Shown here: in pieces, positions 33,620 through 41,814 of the stretch
Layout of the letters: each line of letters starts with the position of its first letter
How positions within the stretch are numbered: position 1 is the stretch's first letter
Assembly (NCBI GenBank): GCA_963783145.1
Contig: CAWAMM010000003.1
Location: 490,673 to 554,672 of the forward strand
Source of the DNA: DATGKG01 sp963783145
GTDB lineage: Bacteria > Desulfobacterota > Binatia > Binatales > Binataceae
DNA length: 64,000 bases
Reading direction: 5' to 3'
Notes under the pieces: model-generated
Seen by the model: the letters and a program-made list of their open reading frames with translations, nothing else
Database searches by the model: none
What the model was told of the DNA's origin: nothing
Position numbers and translations under genes: made by a program

Positions 33620-34942
33620 ATGGAGAGGAGAACGAAGGTGGAGTTGTTCGAGCGGATTCGAAGGGAATACGAGTTCGGAGTCGGAAGCATCAAGGGAGTC
33701 GCGGCCAAGCTTGGAGTGCATCGGCGGATGGTGCGGCAGGCGCTCGCGAGCGCTGAACCGCCTGAGCGCAAGCCGGTTGAGCGAATGCGACCGGTGATAG
33801 GACCGCTGGTCGCGTTCATCGAGGCCATTTTCGAAGCCGATCGCCGAGCGCCACGTAAGCAGCGCCACACCGCGCATCGCATCTGGCAGCGAATCCTGGC
33901 TGAGCGGCCGGAGCACAAAGTCGCCGAAGTTACGGTCCGGCAATACGTGCGCGCGCGAAAAGCGGAGTTGGGATGGGCAACGCGCATGGTCTGCGTGCCG
34001 CAGAGCTATCAACTGGGACAGGAAGGCCAGGTTGATTGGTACGAGGCGTGGGCGGAACTGAGCGGCGAGCAGGTGCTGCTGCAAGTGTTCTCGATGCGCA
34101 GTATGGCGAGCGGAGCGGCCTTCCACCGCGCGTATCATCGCGCGACCCAGCAGGCATTCCTCGACGCTCACGAACACGCGTTCAACTATTTTCAGGGCGT
34201 ATTTGCGGTTCTGCGGTACGACAACTTGAAGGCCGCAGTGAAGAAGATTGTGCGCGGCTATCGGCGCGAGGAGACCGCGCGCTTCATCGCGTTCCGCTCG
34301 CACTGGCGCTTCAGCAGTGAGTTCTGCTCACCGTATGAGCCGCATGAAAAGGGCGGCATCGAGAGCGAGGCCGGCTACTTTCGGCGCAACCATTGGGTGC
34401 CGGTGCCGAAAGCGCGCGATCTCGAGGATCTCAACGCACAGTTGCGGGCCTCCTGCCGCGCCGATGAACGACGTCAGATCGCGGGGCAGAGTCGCCAAGT
34501 GGGCGCGCTGATGATCGAAGAACGCGCGCATCTGCTGCCGCTCGCCGAGGACGGCTTCGACCTGGCCGATATCTCTTTCCCACGGGTCGACGGGCTGGGC
34601 TGCGTCAGAGTGCGAACCAACTTGTATTCGGCTCCGGTCGAGGTCGGCCGGACGGTCGAGGTCCGACTCCATCCGAGTTGCGTCGAGGTCTGGAACGAAG
34701 GCCGCTGCCTCGCCTGCCACGAGCGCTGTTACGAACGCCATCCGCAGGTACTCGATCTCGAACACTATCTCGACGTGCTGGAGCACAAGCCGGGAGCGCT
34801 TATCGGATCGAAGCCGCTGGCGGCGTGGCGACAACGCGGGCTGTGGCCGGAGAGTTACGATCGCCTGCTGGCCGAGCTGATCGATCGGCATGGCAAGCAG
34901 AGCGGCACCCGCGGCACTGGCCGAATTAGGCCACTGCGTTAA
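33620..34942 (+). CDS. istA: IS21-family transposase IstA, 3-prime truncated
   Basis: The protein has an N-terminal HTH (KGVAAKLGVHRRMVRQAL), a DDE integrase core with QVDWYEAWAEL, LRYDNLKAAV and KGGIESEAGYFRRNH, and a C-terminal beta-barrel region. It breaks off at DRHGKQSGTR, where complete IstA proteins continue for about 50-60 residues, and ends in a few unrelated residues. No istB follows. The ATG at 33620 has AGGAGG 8 bp upstream. The element is therefore probably unable to move by itself. Confidence 0.88.
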   Translation: MERRTKVELFERIRREYEFGVGSIKGVAAKLGVHRRMVRQALASAEPPERKPVERMRPVIGPLVAFIEAIFEADRRAPRKQRHTAHRIWQRILAERPEHKVAEVTVRQYVRARKAELGWATRMVCVPQSYQLGQEGQVDWYEAWAELSGEQVLLQVFSMRSMASGAAFHRAYHRATQQAFLDAHEHAFNYFQGVFAVLRYDNLKAAVKKIVRGYRREETARFIAFRSHWRFSSEFCSPYEPHEKGGIESEAGYFRRNHWVPVPKARDLEDLNAQLRASCRADERRQIAGQSRQVGALMIEERAHLLPLAEDGFDLADISFPRVDGLGCVRVRTNLYSAPVEVGRTVEVRLHPSCVEVWNEGRCLACHERCYERHPQVLDLEHYLDVLEHKPGALIGSKPLAAWRQRGLWPESYDRLLAELIDRHGKQSGTRGTGRIRPLR

Positions 34943-34960
34943 TCAAAATAGGCCACTACC

Positions 34961-35362
34961 TTGAAAACGCCATTTCGCCCCGAACCGGAGAGTATTCAGG
35001 AAGCCCAAGAGCTGCGATTCGATCCGCCTCTCGATGAGGGCATCCGGGAAATCGTGCTGACGCTCGCCCGCAATCACGTCGAAACTTTCGAGTCTTGCGA
35101 GGGCGGCCATGGGCACTCATACCCGGAGCCTACCGTCCGCTTTGAGGGCGGATCGTCGGAAGGGCCGCGAGCGGTAGCCGTTGCCTTGGCTAATGGCTTA
35201 CCAGTCGCGACGCTCCGGCGAAGTTGGGCGATCCTCGATAAGGCGATCCATGGGCCGTGGTGGGAAATGACGTTCTGGCCCTCCAAGGATTCGCCATTGT
35301 GGGCGGAACGAGACACTGCCTCACGGTGCGCGAAACGGGATTTTATCGACCCTGCTGATTGA
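34961..35362 (+). CDS. Conserved hypothetical protein of mobile regions
   Basis: The 133-residue product starts at a TTG. Its core FDPPLDEGIREIVLTLA, ETFESCEGGHGH, YPEPTVRFEGG and VALANGLPVATLRR matches a conserved family I recall from phages and genomic islands, with no known function. The SCEGGHGHSYPEPT segment is the likely functional patch. Its end overlaps by 20 bp the end of the convergent small gene. Confidence 0.65.
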   Translation: MKTPFRPEPESIQEAQELRFDPPLDEGIREIVLTLARNHVETFESCEGGHGHSYPEPTVRFEGGSSEGPRAVAVALANGLPVATLRRSWAILDKAIHGPWWEMTFWPSKDSPLWAERDTASRCAKRDFIDPAD

Positions 35363-35525
35363 GATTGTGGCAATCGTTACAGAGACGATAGCCGCCAGTC
35401 CCGTCGCGGCGTTCGTGGCGGGGTATGTCGCGTCCCGGTGGGCAGGCCGAATTGTTGTGGTACACACGATTCGTCTGTGGTTTGGCGACTTCGTTCACTG
35501 AATGAAATGGTGACGTACTTGGCAT
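35343..35525 (-). CDS. Small conserved CxxC protein
   Basis: The 60-residue product starts at the ATG at 35525 with GGAGG 8 bp upstream. Its C-terminal part contains VYHNNSACPPGRDIP, then RRDGTGGYRLCNDCHNL, a conserved Cys/His pattern found in small zinc proteins of soil bacteria. It is convergent with the gene at 34961. Confidence 0.6.
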   Translation of the reverse strand: MPSTSPFHSVNEVAKPQTNRVYHNNSACPPGRDIPRHERRDGTGGYRLCNDCHNLNQQGR

Positions 35526-35654
35526 GGCACAATCCTCCAAGTCGGATTGTGGCGCGGTGCCAACCTACGGTCAAACGATTTGATCACTCGCAGCGGACAG
35601 TTTGGCCACTTACGGACTGACCACTGAGGTTTTCAAATTAGGCCACTGGCGAAA

Positions 35655-36077
35655 TCACTCGATGATAAGCGCTTTGTTGACGATTCGACGTGCCCTCGGG
35701 ACTTTCAATTCCACCTCGCCCGGTCTTTCCTTATCGTAGACAAGGCCATGCGAGGGATCATTTTTGTCACGCGCGATAATACATCTCTCGCCTCGGACCA
35801 GCGCGGCTGGTATCTGCGCGATAGGACAATCAGGATACCTCTGCCGTAGCTCTTCAATCGTAATTTGGTCGGCGATGCGAACGGAAACCTCTTGCGTGTT
35901 GAACGATTCGCCTGAGATTTTGAGACAACCGTCGTCGCGTCGGAGCGGCGTTCCTATTCCGTCACGCTTGATCCAATAGTCCTTGTCGATTACACGCCAA
36001 AGCAACGTGTCAGGTTGGATTGTTTCGTCATCGACACGTTCATGCGGTTCAAGAGTGAAGCCATCCGATGAGGGCAA
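35655..36077 (-). CDS. Three-gene cassette, gene 3 (hypothetical)
   Basis: The 140-residue protein contains LLWRVIDKDYWIKRDG, SGESFNTQEVSV, RYPDCPIAQIPAALVRG and DPSHGLVYDKERP. I recall comparable proteins (WWxR near the start, sex-specific spacing not implied, then xSVxxA and xPxHxLVxG) as an uncharacterised family in soil bacteria, often beside similar small genes. It is the last of three minus-strand genes with 2 and 16 bp gaps. No catalytic motif is apparent. Confidence 0.65.
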   Translation of the reverse strand: MPSSDGFTLEPHERVDDETIQPDTLLWRVIDKDYWIKRDGIGTPLRRDDGCLKISGESFNTQEVSVRIADQITIEELRQRYPDCPIAQIPAALVRGERCIIARDKNDPSHGLVYDKERPGEVELKVPRARRIVNKALIIE

Positions 36078-36093
36078 TTGAATGTTCGCTTGA

Positions 36094-36543
36094 TTAAGTT
36101 AGAAGCCAATTAAGCAATGACCATCTGTCGGAATCCGTCAACGGATGTTCATCCTCGATAGGTTCATCGTGCACAATTCGACAGCACGACCCTACTCCGT
36201 CAGAGCCAAACCTCACGTTAATTTCCTTGTCACCGTTGTACCACTCCAACTGCAAACTTCCACGTACTCCAGGAATGACCATCGGCACCGGGAGGTCGGA
36301 CCGATCAATGTTCTCTACGAACTGAAACGCGGCTCGAAATGCTTCCGCCGTCGGCCTCGTCGCGCGGCCTTCGGATGCCACTTTCGGTACGTAGCGAAGA
36401 TGATCGAGCGCGGACCGTACCTTCATATGCCAAAGACTTTTTTGATCGCGGTAATAGTAACCCTCTGGGCGCATTTGGGTCGTCGCGATTATTTCTCTTT
36501 CATTGTTGTTGGAAAGGCGTAGGGGCGTCGCTGTTTGGTCCAT
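36094..36543 (-). CDS. Three-gene cassette, gene 2 (hypothetical)
   Basis: The 149-residue protein has a helical first half (ALDHLRYVPKVASEGRATRPTAEAFRAAFQFV, a family-like stretch) and a beta-rich second half, PMVIPGVRGSLQLEWYNGDKEINVRFGSDG, ending in a Trp-rich helix. The SLQLEWYNGDKEI strand pattern recurs in uncharacterised proteins next to genes like gene 1. It begins 2 bp after gene 1 stops. Confidence 0.65.
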   Translation of the reverse strand: MDQTATPLRLSNNNEREIIATTQMRPEGYYYRDQKSLWHMKVRSALDHLRYVPKVASEGRATRPTAEAFRAAFQFVENIDRSDLPVPMVIPGVRGSLQLEWYNGDKEINVRFGSDGVGSCCRIVHDEPIEDEHPLTDSDRWSLLNWLLT

Positions 36544-36545
36544 TT

Positions 36546-36800
36546 TCAGTTTGGCTTCCTCTTCAGCTCCTCTGGAGCAAGAACGGTCAATATTCCCGCA
36601 GATTTCACAAAGTACTGCGGATTTCCTTCAGGGTCGAATTCATCCAAGATTCGCCAAACTTCCATCACGACCGGCTTTAGCCTCAACTTAGCGCCATCCG
36701 CCAATTTGTACTCGCTCCACCCTTCGCGCGACTCCTCCACCTCTACGAGTTCGGCATCTTTTGGACTGGTTTGCCCGGGTAAGGTAATTTTCTGTCGCAT
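36546..36800 (-). CDS. Three-gene cassette, gene 1 (hypothetical)
   Basis: The 84-residue protein, from the ATG at 36800, reads YKLADGAKLRLKPVVMEVWR and EFDPEGNPQYFVKSAGILTV, a small all-beta domain of a recurring but unnamed family. Starting at 36800 rather than 36842 trims a basic extension that lies in the promoter region. It leads the cassette; upstream are alternating GC/purine-pyrimidine tracts (36840-36872). Confidence 0.65.
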   Translation of the reverse strand: MRQKITLPGQTSPKDAELVEVEESREGWSEYKLADGAKLRLKPVVMEVWRILDEFDPEGNPQYFVKSAGILTVLAPEELKRKPN

Positions 36801-36917
36801 TTTTGCCCGTTCTACTGATCGTGTGCGCTGGCCCACCCTCACGCGCGCGCGTATACGTCCGCGCGCGAACGTACCAATATTCTACCCCCTAAAGCAAACG
36901 AGGGAATCCCCACAGGT

Positions 36918-37874
36918 TCAGGGTTTCCGCCGTCGCGGACTCGCTGCCGCTCTCCCTCCGCTGATCACATACGGCTTGAACGGAGTATATCCGGGACGGA
37001 GCGTGCCTCTGTTTTCGATTGGCGGAAGCGGTGGTGCCTCTTCCGGCTCTTGCGCGGCGTGAATCAGTTCCGAAATCGCCCAAATGTGGTCCGTCACTCC
37101 GAGCGCCATCGCTGGCGTCATGCGCAGTGTTTCGTGGACGCGGCAGAGATTGTAGAAGCAAACCCACAGAGCAATCGCGGCGCGATGGTTCGCGAGTTTC
37201 TTGCTGAATCCATTCGTGAGACGTGTAAACCGGCGCATCTGCATTCGGCTCGATAGATTGAACCGCTCCACGTATGAAGTGCTGATGTGTTCGGTCGCTG
37301 GGCGTCCTCTTATCACGGTCCGTTCTGAGCCAGTGACTTTGCTTGGCGAATAGCGATGCGCTGCGTCCGTTGCGGTGCCTTCTACGGCGTAATGCTTCAC
37401 GATGGTCGCGAAATCCACGTCATGCCCGAACGTAGCCGCCATCGCGGGCGGGTAACCTGGGTAGCCGTCTGCGGTAATCTGGACGCGATTGATGATGCGC
37501 TGGCGCAAATCGGTCAGAAACTCCCGTGTAGAGGCGTCGTTTCGTTTTCCGACCGTGTAGCTGATGATCGCCTTCTGCGTGGCTGCCAGCGCGATGTAGA
37601 GCCAGCAATCACCGTATTCTGATGGATCACCCTGCTGGACGTGCTTCGCTTTCTTGTTGATGAATTGCCATTGCTCATCCATCTCGATCAGATTCACTTG
37701 AAGATCGCGCATCATGCGATCATGTAGGCGCTCGCAGCCTTCGCCGATGGTAAGCGCGAGGCGTCCGATGGTATCGCGATGAACGTCGAACATCCGCGAG
37801 GCGGAACGGATCGAGAGTCCTTCGGTGAGAGCGGAAATTACTTGGGTTTGTTTTTCAGTGGCGAGAGCGTTCAT
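36918..37874 (-). CDS. IS1-like DDE transposase
   Basis: The 318-residue product has an N-terminal HTH (LTEGLSIRSASRMFDVHRDTI) and an IS1/ISL-type DDE domain with EMDEQWQFINKK, TADGYPGY and TSYVERFNLSSRM, in a single frame without the programmed frameshift of classical IS1. A proline-rich tail follows. Starting at the ATG at 37874 puts the HTH near the N-terminus. I could not identify terminal inverted repeats, so it may be a stranded copy. It sits between the three-gene cassette and a winged-helix-like protein. Confidence 0.82.
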   Translation of the reverse strand: MNALATEKQTQVISALTEGLSIRSASRMFDVHRDTIGRLALTIGEGCERLHDRMMRDLQVNLIEMDEQWQFINKKAKHVQQGDPSEYGDCWLYIALAATQKAIISYTVGKRNDASTREFLTDLRQRIINRVQITADGYPGYPPAMAATFGHDVDFATIVKHYAVEGTATDAAHRYSPSKVTGSERTVIRGRPATEHISTSYVERFNLSSRMQMRRFTRLTNGFSKKLANHRAAIALWVCFYNLCRVHETLRMTPAMALGVTDHIWAISELIHAAQEPEEAPPLPPIENRGTLRPGYTPFKPYVISGGRAAASPRRRKP

Positions 37875-38171
37875 TGTCGGCCCCGTATCTTGCTCTGCCG
37901 AGCAATCGGAGCGACAATAGAGCCTGCCAGCTTTGGCGCGTCCGCTTACCCGGATACGTTGAAGTGAGACCGGCGCGAGTGCTTGTAACACCCGCGCTGG
38001 TCGGTTTTTGGGAGTGCTCACCACGGCCTGCACCTGTCGCCGCCAAGCTGACAGGGCAGGCCTTTTCTTTATTGGTGCTCTGGCTGGCGGTGAGCACGCG
38101 TTTCTCAGACAGCCAGAGCGGGACTCTTCTCATCATCTTGACCATGCGAACCACTCTAGTTGCGCATTGGA

Positions 38172-38191
38172 GATAAATCAAGAGATTTATC
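38172..38191. promoter_or_regulatory. Perfect inverted repeat GATAAATC-AAGA-GATTTATC
   Basis: Eight-base arms with a 4-base spacer lie about 90 bp before the ATG of the winged-helix-like gene, in an AT-richer stretch. No T-run follows. It suits a dimeric operator. Confidence 0.5.
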
Positions 38192-38280
38192 GCTCATGGA
38201 GAAGAATTATTTCTAGGGCAATGGTTGACACGACTAGATAAATGCCTTACCTTGCCAGAGCAACAGGAGCGTACAATCAG

Positions 38281-38988
38281 ATGGCAAGGACACGCAGCCC
38301 CAACTATCCGTATATCGGACTGACCGCCGCGATTGAGCGGGTGAGGAAACTTTACGGCGAGGAACACCAGAATCGGATGAGCCGCGCCGTGGTTGCAAAG
38401 CATCTTGGCTTCGGCAGCCTCAATGGCGTTTCGATGAGTATCATCTCCGCATTGAGCAAGTACGGCCTATTGGCTTCCGTCGATGACGATTTGCAGGTGA
38501 GCGACGACGCTCTGACCATCTTGGTCGATCCGCCCGATTCTGAGGAACGCGCGCAAGCGCTCCGCCGGGCTGCGTTGAAGCCCGAACTCTTTTCGGAGTT
38601 GAATAAGCATTTCGGCGGAACGGTGCCATCCGATATAAACTTGCTCGCCTACTTGCAAAAACACGGCTTTACCGCCAATGCCGCCACTCTCGCTGCGAAG
38701 TCGTTCCGGGAAACGATGCAGCTTATTTCTGGACAAGCGACCGCCCCTAATGGTACTGATGGGAAGTCATCGGAGGGCAGCGGGATGCAAGAAGGAACTC
38801 AGCGAGAACAACAATCAAAAGGTGGGGAAGCCGTCAAACCGCTCGCCGGTATGCAGAATATCTTTCAGATGCGCCTCAAAGACGGCACGCTGATCCGACT
38901 AGATGCGAGCGCGGAATTGGACGCTAAGCACGCGAAGGACATCAAGCGGCTGGTTGATATGGCCCTTGGGGCGGAGTCCAGCGAATGA
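38281..38988 (+). CDS. Winged-helix-like conserved protein
   Basis: The 235-residue protein opens with YPYIGLTAAIERVRKLYGEE and continues as a helix-rich DNA-binding-like module (AVVAKHLGFGSLNGVSMSIISALSKYGLL, ALTILVDP), then AALKPELFSELNKHF and LAYLQKHGFTANAATLAAKSFRET. I recall this conserved family, of unknown role, in soil bacteria. The last 70 residues are a low-complexity linker and a charged beta-strand/helix tail. AGGAG 10 bp before the ATG at 38281 fixes the start. Confidence 0.7.
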   Translation: MARTRSPNYPYIGLTAAIERVRKLYGEEHQNRMSRAVVAKHLGFGSLNGVSMSIISALSKYGLLASVDDDLQVSDDALTILVDPPDSEERAQALRRAALKPELFSELNKHFGGTVPSDINLLAYLQKHGFTANAATLAAKSFRETMQLISGQATAPNGTDGKSSEGSGMQEGTQREQQSKGGEAVKPLAGMQNIFQMRLKDGTLIRLDASAELDAKHAKDIKRLVDMALGAESSE

Positions 38989-39405
38989 AGCTCCGCCACG
39001 TAATTCTGCTCTCTGTTGCGGTTTGACATCGGCGCTGAGCGCGCTCATCGCTACGGCCGTGCTCTACGCTGATACGTGCCGCGTCGTTGGCAATCGAGAA
39101 GGTTGGTTTCTTACTTAGCAAGACGGTTGGCGACCGGTTGAGTTGCGCTTTCCTCAGCGCCGCAGATCGGCATTGATCCTATGTCAGCGAATTCCTAGCG
39201 AACATTTGCCGTCGGTCGAGAACTGAGAAGAACAGGGGCAAGCGGAAAGGGCAAAACCGCCAGCCCCCGAGGAGAATAGAGATATCCGGCGTGGTGGATG
39301 GGTCACGCCTTCGGCTTCAAACCCACATTTGCAGCGCGCGGCAGTTATGTCTACACCTTGGAGCGCGTCTTTCGCTTTGCTGGCTTTTTGTCCTTCCGCG
39401 CGCGA

Positions 39406-39624
39406 TCAAACTAGTTCGGGTGAACCGCTGCACCCACATTCCGTGCGGCCTCGCTTCCAGGGGACCCGCGATTTGGGAGTCGCGAGTTCCTCGTGGCGCC
39501 AGAATAACTCGCCGCATCGAGTGCACGAAGCATTGTAGTGACCGACTAGCATCGATACCCATTGCTTCGGACCAATGTGACGCTGCAGCGCACGACTACC
39601 ACAATGTGGGCACTTTTCTCTCAT
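39406..39624 (-). CDS. Possible small zinc-ribbon protein
   Basis: From the ATG at 39624 the 72-residue product reads MREKCPHCGSRALQRH, then NASCTRCGELFWRH: two CxxC pairs 27 residues apart. The C-terminal third is Arg/Gly-rich with further cysteines. Start and reality are uncertain because no ribosome-binding site is seen. Confidence 0.4.
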   Translation of the reverse strand: MREKCPHCGSRALQRHIGPKQWVSMLVGHYNASCTRCGELFWRHEELATPKSRVPWKRGRTECGCSGSPELV

Positions 39625-39806
39625 GGTTCGCCACCGTCCGCTTAGCAACAAACTGCTAAAGAAAGAGAGGGTTAAGTCGGTTGACCTCTCACGCGAGAAT
39701 CATGCCACTAATAATGTGAACCAAAAGGCACCGCTTTTCCTTATTTGCCGCTCGCAATTCGCGACCGGCTCGCATTTTTCGAAATGGACCTAAGACAGCA
39801 ATCCGG

Positions 39807-39875
39807 ACTGTGGTCTGTAAAAATTGAACGACAGTTCAAGCAGCACGGTCTAAGAGGGTGTACTCGTGGTGAAGC
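39807..39875 (-). mobile_element. IS relic (third copy of the 56-kb element end)
   Basis: The 69 bp beginning CTGTGGTCTGTAAAAATT match the terminal sequence of the element at 55937-57152 and its relic at 57735-58000, including downstream CAGCACGGTCTAAGAGG versus CAGCATCGGCCAAGAGG. Only the tip of the element remains. Confidence 0.7.
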
Positions 39876-40195
39876 CCTCGGCGACTTCCTGTAAACGCAC
39901 GCGAGAATCGGCCTCTCGGTTAGGATGCATTCCGAACTCGAACCGCCCGCTCTCGGCTCCGTGGATATCGGAGGAGGTTGAAGTGTCGGGAAACTCAAGA
40001 TTCTGAAACAGATTTCGGCCCTCGTGGACGTCGCCCATCCGGGGCAAGAGGCTTCGCTGAAGAGCCATCGGCGGAGAACTATCACCGCCGATGAGCTCTT
40101 GAGTTATATATGCAAATATTTCGTTGAAGAGACTCGCCAGGCACACAATCTCGAAATCTGACGTAATCGAAGCTTGTAACACTCGGAGGAGCTTT

Positions 40196-41147
40196 ATGAT
40201 GACCAGCCTCGGCGGAAGCTTCACGTTCGGAAAGAGTTCGCTCACCGTGAACCGCATGGGTTACGGCGCGATGCAGCTGGCGGGCCCCGGCGTGTGGGGG
40301 CCGCCCAAGGACCCTGACGGTGCCGTCGCCGTCCTTCGCGAGGCCGTCGCGGCAGGGGTGAATCATATCGACACGTCCGACTATTACGGCCCGCACATCA
40401 CCAACCAGATCGTCCGGCAGGCTCCGCACCCGTACCCTGCGGGGTTGGTGGTCGTCACCAAGCTCGGGGGACGGCGGCCTCCCGACAAGTCCTGGCAGCC
40501 GGCCATCTCGCCCCAAGAGCTTACGGCGGGCGGGTGTACACGACAACCTACGAAACCTGGGTCTGGACGTGCTCGACATCGTTAATTACCGAGTGTGGGG
40601 TCGGCCCACGGCCCCGAGGAGGGGTCCATCGCCGGGCAGGTGACGGTGCTGGCCGACCTCCAGCGCAACGGACTGGTCCGCCACATCGACCCTGAGCAAC
40701 GTCACGGCCTCTCAGGGGCCGAAGCGAAGGCGATCAGCGACATCGTATGCGTGCAGAATAACTACAACCTGGCTTACCGCCATGACGACATCCTTATCGA
40801 CGAGCTCGGACGAGAGGGCATCGCTTACGTGCCATTCTTTCCGCTGGGAGGATTCTCCCCGCTGCAGTCCGCTTTGCTCGAGTCGGCCGCTAAGTCATTG
40901 AAGGCGAAACCGATGCAGGTCGTGCTCGCATGACTGCTTCACCGCGCGCGAAACATCCTGCTGATTCCCGGCACGTCGTCGATCCACCAATCTACGAGAG
41001 AATCTCGACGCGGCGGCGCTGCAATTCTCTCCCGAAATGATTTCAGAACTCGAAGCAATCGCGGTCGGCCGTCTGCATGGCAGCATCGGGCCTAGACATC
41101 GGCCGAGTTCTTGGCGCCTAATTGAATGGCGGCAACTCAGGGAGTAA
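40196..41147 (+). pseudogene. Aldo/keto reductase, disrupted
   Basis: Read in three frames the segment encodes an AKR: FTFGKSSLTVNRMGYGAMQLAGPG, HIDTSDYYGPH with the catalytic Tyr, DIVCVQNNYNLA, AYVPFFPLGGF, NILLIPGTSS, LRENLDAAAL. Shifts of frame occur near 40535 and 40610, a compensating pair near 40690-40720, a TGG-to-TGA type stop at 40932-40934 (reading A-stop-LL), and a small insertion near 40992. A GGAGG precedes the ATG. Several independent lesions argue for decay, unless the assembly is poor here. Confidence 0.8.
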
Positions 41148-41191
41148 TTCGATCCTGGGTTTTGCAGCCACTCCAAAAACAGGGGTATCAA

Positions 41192-41701
41192 ATGGCCAAT
41201 ACACCCGAGCAAATCTCCACGGCGCAGGCGCGCGAATTAGTCCGCGACGGAGATACTGACCGGCTGATCGCGGATCCTCGCGCGATCGACGAACTCAATC
41301 AGTCCGTAATCAAGGAATTTCGCACGAACCAGGGCAAGGTCGGCGGTCCGATGGAAGGGACGCCCGTCTTGTTGCTGGCGATGACTGGCGCCAAGACGGG
41401 CCGAACCCTGGTGCGCCCACTCTGCTACTCGCGCGATGGCGATCGTCTCGTGATTATTGCCTCCTACGGCGGCGCGCCGCGAAATCCACCCTGGTATCAT
41501 AATCTCGTTGCGAATCCCGATGTGACAGTTGAGGTCGGCACTGAAAAATTCAACGCGCGAGCTAGACAAGTCTCCGGCGCCGAGCGGGATCGCCTCTTCG
41601 CCGAGGCGGCTAAGCTGATGCCGCTCTTCGCGGACTATCAGAACAAGACCAAGCGCCAGATCCCGGTATTAGTCCTGACGCGGATCGATGGGGGAAAATA
41701 G
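41192..41701 (+). CDS. Deazaflavin (F420)-dependent nitroreductase family
   Basis: The 169-residue protein fits the split-barrel F420-dependent nitroreductase (Ddn-like) family: EFRTNQGKVGGPMEG, LLLAMTGAKTGRTLVRPL, ASYGGAPRNPPWYHNLVANPDV and ARARQVSGAERDRL. Members bind deazaflavin F420 and reduce quinones or xenobiotics. The ATG at 41192 has AGGGG 7 bp upstream. It suggests that the organism makes or takes up F420, although no F420 biosynthesis gene is in the window. Confidence 0.9.
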   Translation: MANTPEQISTAQARELVRDGDTDRLIADPRAIDELNQSVIKEFRTNQGKVGGPMEGTPVLLLAMTGAKTGRTLVRPLCYSRDGDRLVIIASYGGAPRNPPWYHNLVANPDVTVEVGTEKFNARARQVSGAERDRLFAEAAKLMPLFADYQNKTKRQIPVLVLTRIDGGK

Positions 41702-41814
41702 CCGCGGTTCCTACTCATGAATGGTCTCGCCCCACAAAAAGCTGCGCCTGCAAGTAGTCGTGGTCGGTTTTGCAACTGGCGACTATGAGGTGAGACTCTC
41801 GGGCAGTTATGGCC

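Larger units (their letters stand above)
34927..35647. repeat. Scattered TAGGCCACT-type repeats flanking a small cargo
   Basis: TAGGCCACT occurs at 34927-34935, 34949-34957 and 35639-35647, with TTTGGCCACT at 35601-35610. They resemble IS21-family terminal repeat motifs (compare GGCCCAC at the left end) but lie in direct orientation on both sides of two small genes at 34961-35525. Confidence 0.55.
38989..40195. other. 1.2-kb gene-poor accessory stretch
   Basis: The stretch contains a possible small zinc-ribbon gene (39406-39624), an IS relic (39807-39875) and little else. A minus-strand frame at 39850-40257 has no motif or start signal and overlaps the next pseudogene, so it is not called. 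Confidence 0.5.

Noticed and set aside
33485..34303. Minus-strand frame of 272 codons opposite istA
   Set aside because: Antisense shadow of the transposase with no family features.
36840..36872. CGCGCGCG tracts around TATACGTC considered as a terminator or origin
   Set aside because: Symmetry is low-complexity, with no T-run or repeated box; too weak to call.
36535..37062. Plus-strand frame of 175 codons across the cassette promoter and the IS1-like gene end
   Set aside because: It crosses two real genes on the other strand and shows no motif.
39850..40257. Minus-strand frame of 135 codons before the aldo/keto reductase
   Set aside because: No ribosome-binding site or motif, and it overlaps both the IS relic and the reductase start.
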